Assembly: GCA_013400155.1 (NCBI GenBank)
Contig: VXBM01000016.1
Location: forward strand, 1,376,457-1,440,456
Direction: 5' to 3'
DNA length: 64,000 bases
DNA from: Helopsaltes ochotensis
Lineage: Eukaryota; Chordata; Aves; Passeriformes; Locustellidae
Shown here: piece after piece, positions 12,061 through 22,135 of the stretch
Numbering within the stretch: position 1 is the stretch's first letter
Layout of the letters: each line of letters starts with the position of its first letter
The notes under the pieces: generated by a model
Told to the model about the DNA's origin: nothing
Seen by the model: only the letters and a program-made list of their open reading frames with translations
Database searches by the model: none
Program-made: the position numbers and the translations under genes

Positions 12061-13693
12061 GCCATATGGACTTTGATTTTGCAGAGTCTGCAGGCAGTAG
12101 TCAGTTGTTCAGATGGATGTTTAATCGATCAGATAAACTTGTGGGAGCAAGAGGACAGGCCTTGCCTTCCACTTGGGTAATCAACCTCTGTGAACTAATC
12201 TGTATGCCAAGATGAATAGTACATTATATAAGACTTGGCATAGTATATAATTTAAGATTTGCTGAGTCTGTATTCTTTTCTGATGGGTAAAATAAATGTT
12301 CGGAGACAAAGCTTTCTGCAAACGTGACAATTAATTGGAGGTGAAAGTGAAACCAGAAACATTCTGACATCTCTTGTCATACTACCACCCTGTGACTTCA
12401 GTACTGCTTTTAAAGCCAATATGCTTACTTATGTTAGGGTTCCGCTGCATTTGCTTTGTCTTTTGGTTGTTTTGCACTATTGAAAAGTAGTGTAGAAGAG
12501 TAGTTGTACTCTAGCCTTTTAGATCAATTTACTCAATCACATTCTTCAAGGGTATATAACCTAGAAGGAAGCTTTTATATGGATTAGCAATCCTTAGTCC
12601 TTTTAAACACTGATTTAGTGGAGAATTTATGCATGTACTTAATTAAACACAGAGGTAGTTCCCTTTCAGTCATTGGGACTATTTGTGTATTGAGCTTCAT
12701 GTGGCTTTTCCCAAAGCCACATCCTAGGCTCCAGGAAAACTCTCTTCCAAATCTCTATTTCAATTTTCAGAATCTGTTATTTTCAGGATTTTTTTTTTTT
12801 TGTGGGAAAAATGCTTTTTTTTTCCTCACCCAGAAAAATCGTTGAAGTGGGACTCTTGGCTAAGAAGGCGAAAAAGAGCCCTGAAGAAGGCTCTACTGAA
12901 ATCTAAAGGGTTAACAGTGCAGTATGTAACAGGCATCCACCTGCCTATCTGTACTACAGACAAACACAGTTTAAGATCAGAATCAGATCTTTTAAAAGAT
13001 CCAGCCCATTCCTTGAACATATTTACTCCAATCATTTGATATTATTCTGAAAACCTCACAGAATCACAAATCTCACTAGCATTTGTGCAGTTGCCTGCAG
13101 GCTCTGTTCTGCAGTTTTTTCCAGGATTTCCCATAACTCAAATGCCTCGTTAGGTTACTGTTTGTCCTTTTCAGATAAGTTGAATGCAGACCTGAAAAAA
13201 AAAAATAGAGAGAGAAATTGAATGCCTCAGGCCATTTGAGAGCTGTAATTATGTCCTCCTTTCTTTGAAGGGATAGCAGCTCATACAGGACACTTGATCC
13301 AAAGTTCAGAGAGGGTATTAGAAAGGCAATGAATCTTGTTAGCCTTGTATGAGGGTGTAGATATGTGCAGGTGTGGATTTATCTATGGATCAGTACCTTG
13401 CCCATGCAGTGTCCATGTGTTGCAGCCTTGACTTAGAATTCTGTTCTCCCTTAACTACCAATGCTTGCAGAGTTACTGAAAAGGCTTTAGGAATGAAATT
13501 ACAAGAGGAGTAAATATTGGTGTCACAAGCTCTTCACAGAAGAGGCTTTCAAGTCCACTAGAATGATTTGAATGTCCAGTTCCTATTCCTTCTATGAGGA
13601 AGTACATGTATACCCAAATGGCGTTGAGAATCCCAGCCTCTGCTTGTGTTTAGGTATAGCCTCTCCTTATGTGACAGTATGTGTTACATATGC
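12061..13693. other. Unique non-coding DNA with T-runs
   Basis: No gene recognised. T13 at 12,789-12,801 and T9 at 12,815-12,823. The sequence CACAGAATCACA near 13,058-13,069 recalls the reverse complement of a CR1 end, but the similarity stops at once. Confidence 0.5.
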
Positions 13694-13730
13694 CATCTTT
13701 CACATGTGTGAAAGATGCACAACTGTGCAT
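13694..13730. repeat. Two overlapping perfect short hairpins
   Basis: Hairpin 1: arms CATCTTTCACA (13,694-13,704) and TGTGAAAGATG (13,707-13,717) around TG. Hairpin 2: arms ATGCACA (13,715-13,721) and TGTGCAT (13,724-13,730) around AC. The two share three bases, so only one can form fully at a time. The stems are too short for a normal pre-miRNA. Cause and function are unknown. Confidence 0.9.
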
Positions 13731-14583
13731 GTTGCCAAGCTACAGTTGTCATGTTATGGTAGTGCTTCCTCCCATCATCATGATGTCATCGGTTTTATTT
13801 TGGGAAGGGGAAGAGCTGTGGTGTCAAACTAAATAGATGCATCTTGTTTAGTGCCCTTAAATATATAGTGTTTTCTATAGGAAATGATATTGTTTGCATG
13901 AACAGTAGAGGCAGGGGAAGAAACATGTCTCAGCCAGCTTCAGTTAATTTAGTGTTGTTGGTGTTTGAGTACTGAAGGGAAAGAACACAGACAAAAATGA
14001 ATTGTTCAAGTTTTGCTGTATAAGCCTCTAGCTCTGTAGAAGTCTCCATAAGTTACAAAGTTTTCAAGGAACATCAAGAACTACTGGAAAAACAGCTGAA
14101 AGGAATTCTGTAAATATGGGTCACACATCAGTATTGCATAGTGACCAGCTTTCTTCATTGTTCATTACCTAAGTGATATTGCTGTCTTATATTTAGATGA
14201 TGAATTAGAGGGCTTTTTCCTTTTTTAAAAAATATGAAAACGACTCGGGTTGTCAGGTCAAAGTATCCCCTTTTGCTGCTAGGAAAATGTGGTGTGTTTC
14301 TGGAGCTGCAGTGATTGTGCAGTGCAAAAGATGCTTCGGGCAGCTTCCATGGAATATTTTGCTAGGGAGACTTACCAGTAATTTGGTAGAGCCTGGGTCG
14401 ACATCTGGGAAGTATATATCCACTTCAAGAATTAAAAGCAGCAGCAAGAAACCAAAGCCTATTGTTTTTAACTGTCTTGTTTCACTCTCCACAGTTTTAA
14501 TACAATCAGGATGTAACACCCAGTGTTGCACGTCAGGCTGTCGTGCTTCGTGCTTCCTTCTTAGAAGTTCTAAAAGGATGTTA
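13731..14583. other. Non-coding, no gene recognised
   Basis: Overlapping open frames on both strands (about 92 codons minus and 110 codons plus, within 14,253-14,619) have no recognisable domain. I treat them as chance frames. Confidence 0.45.
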
Positions 14584-14599
14584 ACAGCAGAGGGCAGTA
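14584..14599 (+). promoter_or_regulatory. CTCF-like binding motif
   Basis: ACAGCAGAGGGCAGTA matches the forward CTCF consensus (CCA S Y A G R K G G C R S Y V) except for A in place of the first C. It lies on the plus strand, opposite to the motif at 2,786. The motif is visible; binding is inferred. Confidence 0.4.
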
Positions 14600-15050
14600 G
14601 GAACCTACCTCTGCTTTAAGTTGTTTTGGCTCATGAGCATGCAAGTATCTGTTTCCTCCCCACTCGTCTTCCCTTAATGATATTCAAGGACCAGATAAAG
14701 CTTAAGGATGGGACCTGCCCCAGCCCTTGTCGCTGTGTTTGTTATGGCGAATGCAAGGTGTGTGTTTGTGGCTCCATTTCTACTCAGTGAACTGACTCTC
14801 AGGATTTGATGGATGCTGCAAAAAATCCAGGCCCAAGCTAATGGCAGCAATTGGGCAATTTTTATCTCAATTCAGAATCCTCTAACAGTTGGTAGAGGGG
14901 AAATGATGCGACAAATTATACAGCTTATCATCAAGCATGTCTTACTGACAGTTGCTGAAAAATACCTTACTGTTCAGGAAGACTGTTTCTTAATTTCCCA
15001 GTACAATATCTAGGATTTGAAAACCAGATACTTTAAAAGTGCATGCATTT
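14600..15050. other. Non-coding, nothing recognised
   Basis: No gene or repeat recognised. A 66-codon plus frame at 14,813-15,013 is not similar to anything I know. Confidence 0.45.
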
Positions 15051-15069
15051 GGGGGGGCGGGGGGGGGGG
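15051..15069 (+). repeat. Near-pure G tract (G7-C-G11)
   Basis: Eighteen of nineteen bases are G (15,051-15,057, then C, then 15,059-15,069). This could form a G-quadruplex on the plus strand and is a likely site of length variation or sequencing error. Confidence 0.85.
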
Positions 15070-16403
15070 AGCCAGTGCTGCAAAGTAGCCTCCAGCTTGG
15101 AACCTGTCAGATCCACACAGCATGATGGTGTCAACAGTGCCAGGATTACCTTCCCTCTGCGCATCTCCTCGCTGTGGTCTTCACTCCCCCTCAGCATCCT
15201 CTGCCAGTGCTCAGAGCCACTGTAGTTCACTTGGATTTGGTTGTCATTTTCTCCTGTTAATTCAAGTTAATGTTCCAGTTTTGTAAGCCACCTGAGTAGA
15301 TTTGGGGTTTCCCTGCTATCCTGTTTTTATTTCCTGAAGGGGGACATGCTCGAACGCGTTCCTCTCTGGCTCAGCAGACTTGTGTCTCAGCAGCAGGCGC
15401 AGATGTGTCTGAGCGTAATGCCAGTTCAGAGCAAAGATCAGCAGAGGCTTTGAACTTGCTCCCTCCTTTAATTGCAAGTAGCCCGGATCTGATGAGCTTC
15501 CAGACAACATTGCAAAGCTCAGCTTTCCCCCACCCCCGGCTTCTCCAGGCGTGTGAGAGTGTAGGTGTGTGGGAAGGAGGGAGTTGTCATTGTGAAGAAT
15601 TGTTCAGGAGAGTGGGGAATTACTCATTTCCTAGTTTACTGGTGAGGATCTGCCTTATGTATTGCTACACCTAGGATGTATTTTTAACTCTCCTGTGGTA
15701 ACTATAGCATACGTACAGATGGACTTACTGAAGGATAGATAAAACATACTACAAATTACACAGACTGTGCACAGGGATACTAGGAATGTGGCTGGCTGTA
15801 GAAGTACCTAGCTCTTGCAGTCACACAGTTGGTTTTTTTTAATTGAGACAATACTAGATAGTCTGGTTTCTATTTTGTCTTTTGTTTTTCTTCCTTTGTT
15901 TGCCTATACACTTGTAAAGGATAGGTTGAAATCAGGACTCAGGTAGCAGAGGTATCCACAAAGTGGGTGGCTTCTGAGGCCCGACCAGTCCCATCTGTAA
16001 AGGACAAAGGCTGCTCACTGCATGGATGTTCAGAGCTATTCAAGGATGGAAAATGCAAGGAATCATAGAGGTGAGCTGCAACTTCCGAAGATCCCTTGTA
16101 TGTTGTTCTGGTGCTTTTCTTTCCCTGTTACTCAGATTAAGTCCATGCCTGGTGAAGTCCCATTTTGGGCAGAGAACTCTTGTAGGATGAGCAGCAGGAG
16201 GTGGAGACAGGCTAATGAATTGGTAAAGTATATTGCTTTGGTGATGTCTGCAGCTTGTCACGTTAACTCTAAGATTGCATTACTGCAGCTCCATGTTCAG
16301 AGGACCCCTCTGTGCCATGCTGTAGTGCTGCAGGGGATCATGGAATTCATGCTTCTCTGCTTCTCTGAGAGTTGTGCCAAAGATGCTCTGATACAGGAAA
16401 TAC
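15070..16403. other. Non-coding, nothing recognised
   Basis: A mildly GC-rich zone (about 15,340-15,560) contains a few CpGs but is too small for a CpG island. A 131-codon plus frame at 16,022-16,417 shows no domain and runs into the palindromic repeat, which argues against coding. Confidence 0.45.
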
Positions 16404-16459
16404 CCACTAGGTACTAGTGGAGAATTGGTACTAGTACCACTAGGTACTAAGTGGAGAAT
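16404..16459. repeat. Direct repeat pair around a perfect 14-bp palindrome
   Basis: A 22-bp unit (16,404-16,425) recurs as a 23-bp copy with one inserted A (16,437-16,459), period 33 bp. Between them lies TGGTACTAGTACCA (16,426-16,439), which is its own reverse complement and overlaps the start of copy 2. Each unit is itself partly symmetric (CCACTA...TAGTGG). The result is a compact nest of direct and inverted repeats in otherwise unique DNA. Confidence 0.9.
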
Positions 16460-18391
16460 ACACATCTATCTGGGCTATCTATAGCTTCAAAGCTAAATAT
16501 TCCTGCAAAACTCCTTTTAGAAACTGTTTTCCCTATGCCTAGCTATAAAGACTGCTTCTTAAAAATTGTATTAAAAGAAAAGGCACTCAAAATTGACCAC
16601 GCAATGATTGAAATGATTGTAACAGGGATACTTAGTTAATGATTGTTCCCCTAAAATATAATCAGGTGGGCAGATAAACATGTATTGAAAACATATTTAA
16701 GTCCAAATTTCAATACTTGCACCTGAAGTAACAGCAAAGAGCGTAAAACAGACCTGTGCAGTTTTGCTTTCTGCTTTGTCAATGCGAGTTTTAGCGGGAA
16801 TACTTGCTGTAGTTCTGTTTGTGTCTTTTTAGGGGAGACCAGAATCACTGAAACTCCGCAGGGAAAAGCTAAAGCTTTTAAAGCACATTATTCTTATCTA
16901 ATTCAGAGCCCTGCATATGTTGCGTGGTACCTCTGAGGTAACTCCTTTTCCATCAAGTCATGCTGCAGTGGTACCTTGTTTAATTATGTGCTGTTTATTA
17001 AAAGAAAACAGTGAAAATAATCAGCTGCTCAGGGAACAGGAGCAAAAATTACTAAAGCAAAACAGATGAAAATTTTCAATCTAATAGGTTTGGTGTTGGA
17101 AATTGTATTTCACATATACATACACATACACATTCTGCTTAAAATTTCAAGGAAAGTTTTTGAATCTTTTTTAAATTTGACAAGCCAAAAGTATCTTGTT
17201 CCAATTATAATTTTAGATGATGCAAACAATCTAGGTTGTTGTATAAAAAGCAATTTCAGTATTTTATTTTGCCATTTTTTGCATTTTTACTTATAAAGCA
17301 ATCTTCTTGAATATTTTGACATCTTCTAGAGAAGATAGAAAGTCTGTTTTGAAGTTTGTGTGGCCTGAGGCCACATCATTATCTTATGCAGATGTGAGAT
17401 CAGCACCCTGCATGGCTGGATGGAGGAGTTAGATTGCAGGAGTTAAGACTAAATAGAGAAATAAATATTCACATTGAAGCTGCAGAGCCTGTCTATTTTA
17501 GCCTTGGTTAGGCTTTAAGGGGTGGCTGTTTGAATGTGCGTAGCCCTAGCTGCATCTGAACCAGAGGAGTGTTAGAAATGTTAAAATTTTTTGTGGAGGG
17601 TCTTACGACTTCATCGTCATTGGACTTCCCCACTTGGTGGAAATTTTGAGTTTTGATCAGGTATTACTGGTACAGACATTTGAGGAAAGATTCAAAGAGG
17701 TTTCAAAAAAGACAGGATTGTTCCAAACAACGAAAAGCAGATTAGAGCACCCAACTGTTGGGCACTAAGATAACTGGCTTCATTCTAAATGCTGAGAATA
17801 CAGTAGCCAAGAGGAAATAATCCGGTTGCTGTAAAAAGAGACAAGTGCTACATTACCTGATGAGTCTGGTTTTCAGTGTCCAGTCAGCCCTCTTCAGAAT
17901 GGTATGGGATGAAAAAGGAAAAGCAGGAATGGTTACCTGGATCCTCCTAGTGCACACGAATTGAAGCATTTGGGCACTGTCACTTTTTGGGGACTAAATT
18001 GCTAAGAAGTAAACTGTGTGTCCTACTTCATTTTCTGGTCTGCTCCTGGCAGAATGCTGAAATGTTACTGGCTGGATCTGTGATGGCACCATTGTGGCAG
18101 TACCCATTAGGAAAAGTATTGAGGCAGTAATTTGTCACACAGGTCACTTGAATATCCTTAATAAGAAGCTTCTAGCACATGATTAAGAGAGAAGAAAGTA
18201 GCAATAGAATTGCTTCTTTATACTCAACTGATGTTTCCCAAATTAAGTAGTAAATTCGTAAGACCTACACCATGAACTAATTTTCCCTGGAGTAGCACCC
18301 TCTGTTATCTCAGAGTAGTTATGATTATTACTATTACATGAATACGTAGCTGTGCTGAGGATCAAGGTGTGCAGCCCACACAGCAAGAGGG
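16460..18391. other. Unique non-coding DNA, nothing recognised
   Basis: AT-rich, no gene or repeat family seen. It contains short CA/TA-rich patches near 17,113-17,133. Confidence 0.5.
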
Positions 18392-18406
18392 GCCACCTGA
18401 TGGTAA
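18392..18406 (-). promoter_or_regulatory. Weaker CTCF-like motif next to the CR1 insertion
   Basis: GCCACCTGATGGTAA matches the reverse-complement CTCF core at 14 of 15 positions; the S position is A. It lies just upstream of the CR1 fragment and faces the plus-strand motif at 14,584, giving a convergent pair about 3.8 kb apart. Function is speculative. Confidence 0.25.
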
Positions 18407-18419
18407 GAGAGTCAACCTG

Positions 18420-19227
18420 AAATGGAGTGGCCGATTCCCCAGAGGGCTGTGCAGCCCTTCAGAGGGACCTCGACACGGTGCAGAGATGGGCACGGAGGAA
18501 CTGTCTGAGAATCAAAGGGAAGTGCAGGGTCCTGCACCGGGCGAAGAATAACCCCTTGGACCAGCACAGACTCAGGTGCTGGAAAAGAGCTCTGTGGAGA
18601 AGGACCTGGGGATTCTGGTGGACAACAAGCCATCCATGAGCCAGCGGTGTGTGCTGTGGCCGAGGAGGGCAGGGCTGTCCAAGAGCACTGCCAGCAGGCT
18701 GAGGGAGGTGATCCTGCCCCTCTGCTCGGCGCTGGTGAGGCCACACCTGGAGTTCTGAGTCCAGTTCTGGGCTCCTCAGGACAAGAGAGACATGGAGCTC
18801 CTGAGTGGGTCCAGGGCAGGGTGAGAAAGATGATTAAGGGACTGGAGCATCTCTCTCATAAGAAAGGGCTGAGGGCTGGGCCTGGTCAGCCTTGAGAAGA
18901 GACAACTGAGAGGGAACCTCATCAATGTCTATCAGTATCTGAAGGGAGGGTGCCAAGAGGATGGAGCCAGGCTCTGCTCCATTTGAGCACTAGGACCGGA
19001 GGCAACAGGAAGAAACTGGAACACAGCGTTTCAGCTGAACATGAGGAAGAACTTCTTTACTGTGTGACTGAGCACAGGAACAGATTGCCCAGAGAGGTTT
19101 TGGAGTCTCAGTTGTTGGAGATATTCAAGAGTTCTTGCAATGTGCTCTAGGATGACTGTTCTTGAGCAGGGAACTTGAGCCACTGTGGTTCCTTCCAAGC
19201 TTACCCATTCTGTGATTTGATTCTGTA
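18420..19227 (+). mobile_element. 5'-truncated, decayed CR1 LINE (ORF2 C-terminal end plus 3' UTR tail)
   Basis: CR1 is the dominant non-LTR retrotransposon of birds and other sauropsids; its ORF2 encodes endonuclease and reverse transcriptase. This copy starts within the C-terminal part of ORF2 and runs to the 3' end. Recognisable peptide stretches include ALQRDLD (from about 18,455), EKDLGILVDN (from about 18,600), REVILPLCSALVRPHLE (to about 18,753) and MIKGLEHLS (about 18,830). They fall in three reading frames with in-frame stops, so the copy is dead. The 3' end shows the CR1 octamer signature: ATTCTGTG at 19,207-19,214 and ATTCTGTA at 19,220-19,227. No poly(A) and no clear target-site duplication, as usual for CR1. 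The 5' edge is approximate. No host gene function is implied. Confidence 0.95.
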
Positions 19228-21239
19228 AATGGGAAGACAGATGAAGGGAAGCTTTGCAGTATGCTTGAGTCATGTATTATCTCACTGGCATTTGCTTAAC
19301 AAGCCTTATTCTGAAATGCAGTTTTTGCTTTGCCCTGCTTTCAAATTCTTTTAAAAAAATCCCTTTAGAAAAAATTAGGCAGAGGTTAATAGTAGCTTTG
19401 CTTTGAAATCTGCTTATGCTTTACATAACATAAAAGCCTGCCTGTCTGTGTTGGATGTCAGCTTCGTTCTGTGCCACCTTGTATGAGCAGAACAAGTAAG
19501 ACTCAGTTTTAAACAACAGAAGGTCAACTGAATTCTAGTTAATCCATTTATTTCAATTTGCAGAAGGCAGGGGAGAAAAACGATGAATCGGTGCAGAATA
19601 AGATGATATTCAAATGGTAAACTTCTCATGTAAATTCAGAGTTCAAACTGAGGAAAATTTAGCCTGTTCATCCACAGCCTCTACTTTGGGATCAAGTACA
19701 GCCTTTTCCTATTCCAAAGGAGAGTTTGCCTCATTGCGAACACCACTGTGGCCAGCAGACAGCATCTAGCAGGTCTTGTAACAGCTACAAAGAACACACT
19801 ATCTCGTCAAGTAAGTGCAATCTGCCATGATGGTCTGTATAGATGATTCCTAGGTGTTGGGTTTGGTTTTTTTTTTTCCCCACAGCTTTTCCTTCTTTCA
19901 TGGGAAAATTTTCCTGGATGGAGGATCTGCATTGTTGCTGAAAATTAGTCAGTCCAGGTTTGGCCAGTTCAAGCGTTGCTCTGGTGCCACCTGCTACTTG
20001 AGGTAAAACATTCTACTCCTCTGAGGTCAAATGGGGTGCCAAGCAAACACGGCCATAGAGGTTTTGGTTACACAACTGTCTCTTTTAGACCCAGCCTGAA
20101 TCACTTGCCACAGCACCACATCATGTATATATGTTTGCAGCCCAAAATATATTAACTTGCATAGCTGCCAAACTGCATGGCACAGTCCTGCCTAGTGAGC
20201 TCCCTGCTTTCACTTCTAGTTCATTTTCATTATTGTTGCTTTTCAGATTTGTCTCTGGGCTTGGAAAACTATCTGTAGCTTTGTTTCCTACAGAGAAAAT
20301 GCTAGTTTGAATGCTTCTCTCTCAAGAAAGATATAAAGCATCACTGAGTCAAGGGTTTTCTACCCTTTCTATTCAATAGGCTTCAGGTGAGGTCCTAAAT
20401 CTGTTTGTGTTCTACTTTCTTTCTACTTTAACCACTCTTATATTACTTCCTATGTAATATTTCTTGGCCCTTGGTAGCACTTGAGGAAAGTTCCCTTTAA
20501 TATTGAACATGACTGTGTTCATTAGTGTGCCGATGACTCTGCCGTATCACCGAGGGAGGATGCTGAGAAAGATGCCTGGAGACATCCCCCTCTTTTCATA
20601 TTTCAAATTCATACTTATTTGTACTCTGTTTACAGTGTTTAGGGATATCTTAGCTTGCATGACCTGGCTCATATCTGAGACATTTTGAATTGAATTTGAG
20701 AGGAAGCTGTGTGTAAATTTTCTTCTATAACCTAACCCTTTATGTGATCCTACTTTTTTGGTTCCTGGTGGTACGTCTAAAATGAAACAAACAATAGCAA
20801 TATCAGCAACTGAAATTAACCAAAGATTTGTGCTTTAGAGACCTAGGCGGAAGATTACTCTTTTATCCTCTATATGCCTATAGATTTTTTTCGCTTCTCA
20901 GAATTTGTTCCTTTTCATTTTATTGGCAATAGATGCTGCCATAACTGCCACAGAGCAGAGCTCAGCAATTTTTCAAGGATGCTTTGCTATGCTGCGTTTT
21001 CTCTCCCAAGATGGAAGTCAAATGTGTTGGCAGAAATTTAGCAAAACCCAAGAGACTTTTCCTCATAAAGGAATTAGATGCAGCCACACAGTTTAGCAAA
21101 GGTGGTGGCATAGCTCTGTCGGAATCTGTTGATCAGTGGGATCCAGGAGCCATCCCTTTCACCGAGGTTTTCATAGGTGCTGTAGTTCCCAGTTCCATGC
21201 ACATGATTTAGTATTTGCCTATATGAGATGTTGGTATCC
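19228..21239. other. Unique non-coding DNA, nothing recognised
   Basis: No gene or repeat recognised between the CR1 fragment and the LTR remnant. A T-run with CCCCACAG (near 19,867-19,886) resembles a 3' splice site but is followed by no convincing exon. Confidence 0.45.
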
Positions 21240-21935
21240 AAGTGTGGTGGGATGGCCATGGCTAGTAGCCACCAGTTGCTCACTCGCTCTCCTCAACAGG
21301 AAAGGGAGAGAGAATAGGAAGATCAGGAATGAGAAAGCTTATGTGTTGGGATGAGGACAGGGAGATCACTTTCAGTTACCATTGTGGGCAAACCAGGCTA
21401 GACTTGAGGAAAATTGAATTAATATATTGCAAATTATTTATGTATTTAATTAATTATTCAGGCATTGGAAGGCAAAAAGACTTACACTAAAACACTCAGA
21501 GAAAGCATTTTTCCTTCCCCTTTTCCAAGGTTCCTTTTTTCTCCCTCATCCTGACTCCTCTCTTCCTCCTTGTTATCACCACAGTTTAAGTGCAGTCGTT
21601 CCCTTGAGCAAGGCAAAGGGGACTGGGCTTATGGTCAGCGTGGAGCAATTCAGCCCTGCTGCTCCCTCCGTGTCCTGCTCCTCCACTCTGGTGTGGGTCC
21701 TACCCAGCAGCAGGCAATACCGCTTTCCCAAATCATCCACTGACACAAGATTCACTATTGCAAACACCCAGGGCTGGCCACAGTGCCTGCTGCTGGGTCA
21801 GGTCTCCCAGGAGCAGTGGCACTGGGCCCTGTGCCACATGGAGCAGCAGCCTCAGGAGGAGACAGGATGCTCATGCCTGGGGAGCCTCCACTGGCCCTTG
21901 TCTCAGTGTCCAGGGGTGAGTGTGAAGGTGCTCAG
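21240..21935 (-). mobile_element. Decayed solo LTR of an avian ERVL-like endogenous retrovirus
   Basis: The plus strand carries, in order, landmarks I recognise from a common avian LTR seen in antisense: a 'gctcactcgctctcc' block near 21,278; a purine-rich 'gggagagagaatagga' block near 21,304; 'gaggacagggagatcac' near 21,353; a GGGCAAACCAGGCTAGACTTG-type block near 21,388, followed by an A/T-rich poly(A)-signal-like zone; pyrimidine-rich sequence to about 21,560; then repeated 'tccactctggtgtgggtcc'-like units near 21,682. So the LTR reads on the minus strand, U3 at the high-coordinate end. No gag, pol or env sequence is visible on either side, which fits a solo LTR from recombination between two LTRs. 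Indels and substitutions are many, so the copy is old. Boundaries are approximate. A 176-codon plus-strand frame over it (21,604-22,134) is a chance frame. Confidence 0.75.
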
Positions 21936-21944
21936 CACATTGCA

Positions 21945-22135
21945 GCTATCAATAATAAACCATTTTAAATATCTCAAAAGCAGTGCTGTGATGACAGCCC
22001 AAGTAATTAATTACATTACTTTTAATAGACCCTTCAAACAGTGCCAAGTCAGTGACATCTGCTGCAGTGTGGAAGTACCTTCAGGGAAGAACATTTTTAA
22101 TACAATGATACCTCAAAAGGCTGGCCATAGATAGG
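21945..22135. promoter_or_regulatory. Candidate enhancer-like stretch with paired-homeodomain P2 site
   Basis: GTAATTAATTAC (22,003-22,014) is a perfect 12-bp palindrome containing TAAT-TA-ATTA, the P2 arrangement bound by dimers of paired-class homeodomains. A TALE-type TGACAG (MEIS/TGIF) lies just upstream at 21,992-21,997. The combination resembles developmental enhancers, but conservation cannot be tested here. Confidence 0.2.

Noticed and set aside
13058..13090. CACAGAATCACA as a minus-strand CR1 end
   Set aside because: Similarity ends after about 12 bases; too short to support.
18672..18693. GGGCTGTCC...GCAC resembling a reverse REST/NRSF site
   Set aside because: Only one half matches and it lies inside ordinary CR1 ORF2 sequence.
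21105..21125. GGCATAGCTCTGTCGGA resembling another part of the avian LTR family
   Set aside because: It is in the wrong order relative to the other LTR blocks and too short; likely coincidence.
21604..22134. 176-codon plus-strand open frame
   Set aside because: Most of it lies antisense across a decayed LTR, then runs into AT-rich DNA; no domain.
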